Assembly: GCA_027365835.1 (NCBI GenBank)
Contig: DAHXLU010000091.1
Location: 1 to 5,746 of the forward strand
Direction: 5' to 3'
From: JAJZMA01 sp021850405
Lineage (GTDB): Bacteria > Chloroflexota > Dormibacteria > Aeolococcales > Aeolococcaceae
Length of the DNA: 5,746 nt
Part shown: positions 5,611 to 5,746 of the stretch, in pieces
How the letters are laid out: every line of letters starts with the position of its first letter
Position numbering within the stretch: position 1 is the first letter of the stretch
Notes under the pieces: model-generated
The model's input: the letters and a program-made list of their open reading frames with translations, nothing else
What the model was told of the DNA's origin: nothing
Databases searched by the model: none
Translations under genes and position numbers: made by a program

Positions 5611-5746
5611 TAGTCCATGGCGGTAATCACGTTACGAAAACGCTGGATCAGGACCAGGGGCGTGTGGCAACTGACATCATGGGTGCACTATGTCACGAAC
5701 CACCAGTCGTCCCCCACTCGTTCTTACAGCAGATCAACTGGAATCA
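5611..5746. other. Right-edge stretch, nothing recognised
   Basis: A plus-strand frame opens at ATG 5617 (MAVITLRKRWIRTRGVWQ) and stays open for 43 codons to the edge, but has no ribosome binding site and no recognisable similarity. On the minus strand a frame entering from the right ends in NEWGTTGGS and a TGA, which could be the tail of a gene outside the window. No terminator with a T-tract follows the FAH-family gene. Confidence 0.3.

Noticed and set aside
1..5746. CRISPR array
   Set aside because: No set of regularly spaced near-identical repeats with unique spacers is visible; the GTGACC array has only short half-sites.

Overview
The window is GC-rich and comes from a bacterium of an actinobacterial or Chloroflexota/Dormibacterota-like type. 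I infer this from three things. The surface lipoprotein carries repeated ACxxxxxC-x-AVG units, a style common in those groups. A dienelactone hydrolase is followed by a small MCT-start protein, a pairing I associate with Actinobacteria. The codon use is GC-rich and the tRNA gene encodes its CCA. The phylum is an inference and I cannot name a species.

Left edge (1-682, minus strand): positions 426 to 1 look like the 5' half of a group II intron. It begins GTGTGCCCAG, has a GGGTGCAAGTCCC hairpin and a conserved GTCAACTGGGGAGACCC core, and runs into what looks like the N-terminus of an intron-encoded reverse transcriptase (ESDGAIVP). The reverse transcriptase body lies outside the window. The 5' exon (427-682) lies just downstream of a surface-protein operon, and I could not identify it.

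Middle left (683-2452, minus strand): two genes form an operon with a 12-nt gap. The first encodes a membrane-anchored or secreted protein of 197 aa. The second encodes a 387-aa lipoprotein with seven cysteine-pair repeats, probably a beta-propeller on the outer face of the cytoplasmic membrane. Their functions are unknown.

Centre (2453-3350): about 900 bases without a convincing gene. The minus strand holds several overlapping weak open frames, one starting after a good ribosome binding site. The part nearest the next gene carries a cluster of GGTCA/GTGACC motifs, including a perfect palindrome, and a strong hairpin. It is probably the control region of the dienelactone hydrolase operon.

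Right (3351-5746): a dienelactone hydrolase gene and a small DUF6295-like gene form a plus-strand operon. A tRNA-Ser(GCT) gene follows on the minus strand, then a plus-strand fumarylacetoacetate-hydrolase-family gene. The two hydrolases are of types used in ring-cleavage and dicarboxylic-acid catabolism, so a loose link to aromatic degradation is possible, but the tRNA separates them. The last 136 bases hold only a short open frame cut by the window edge.
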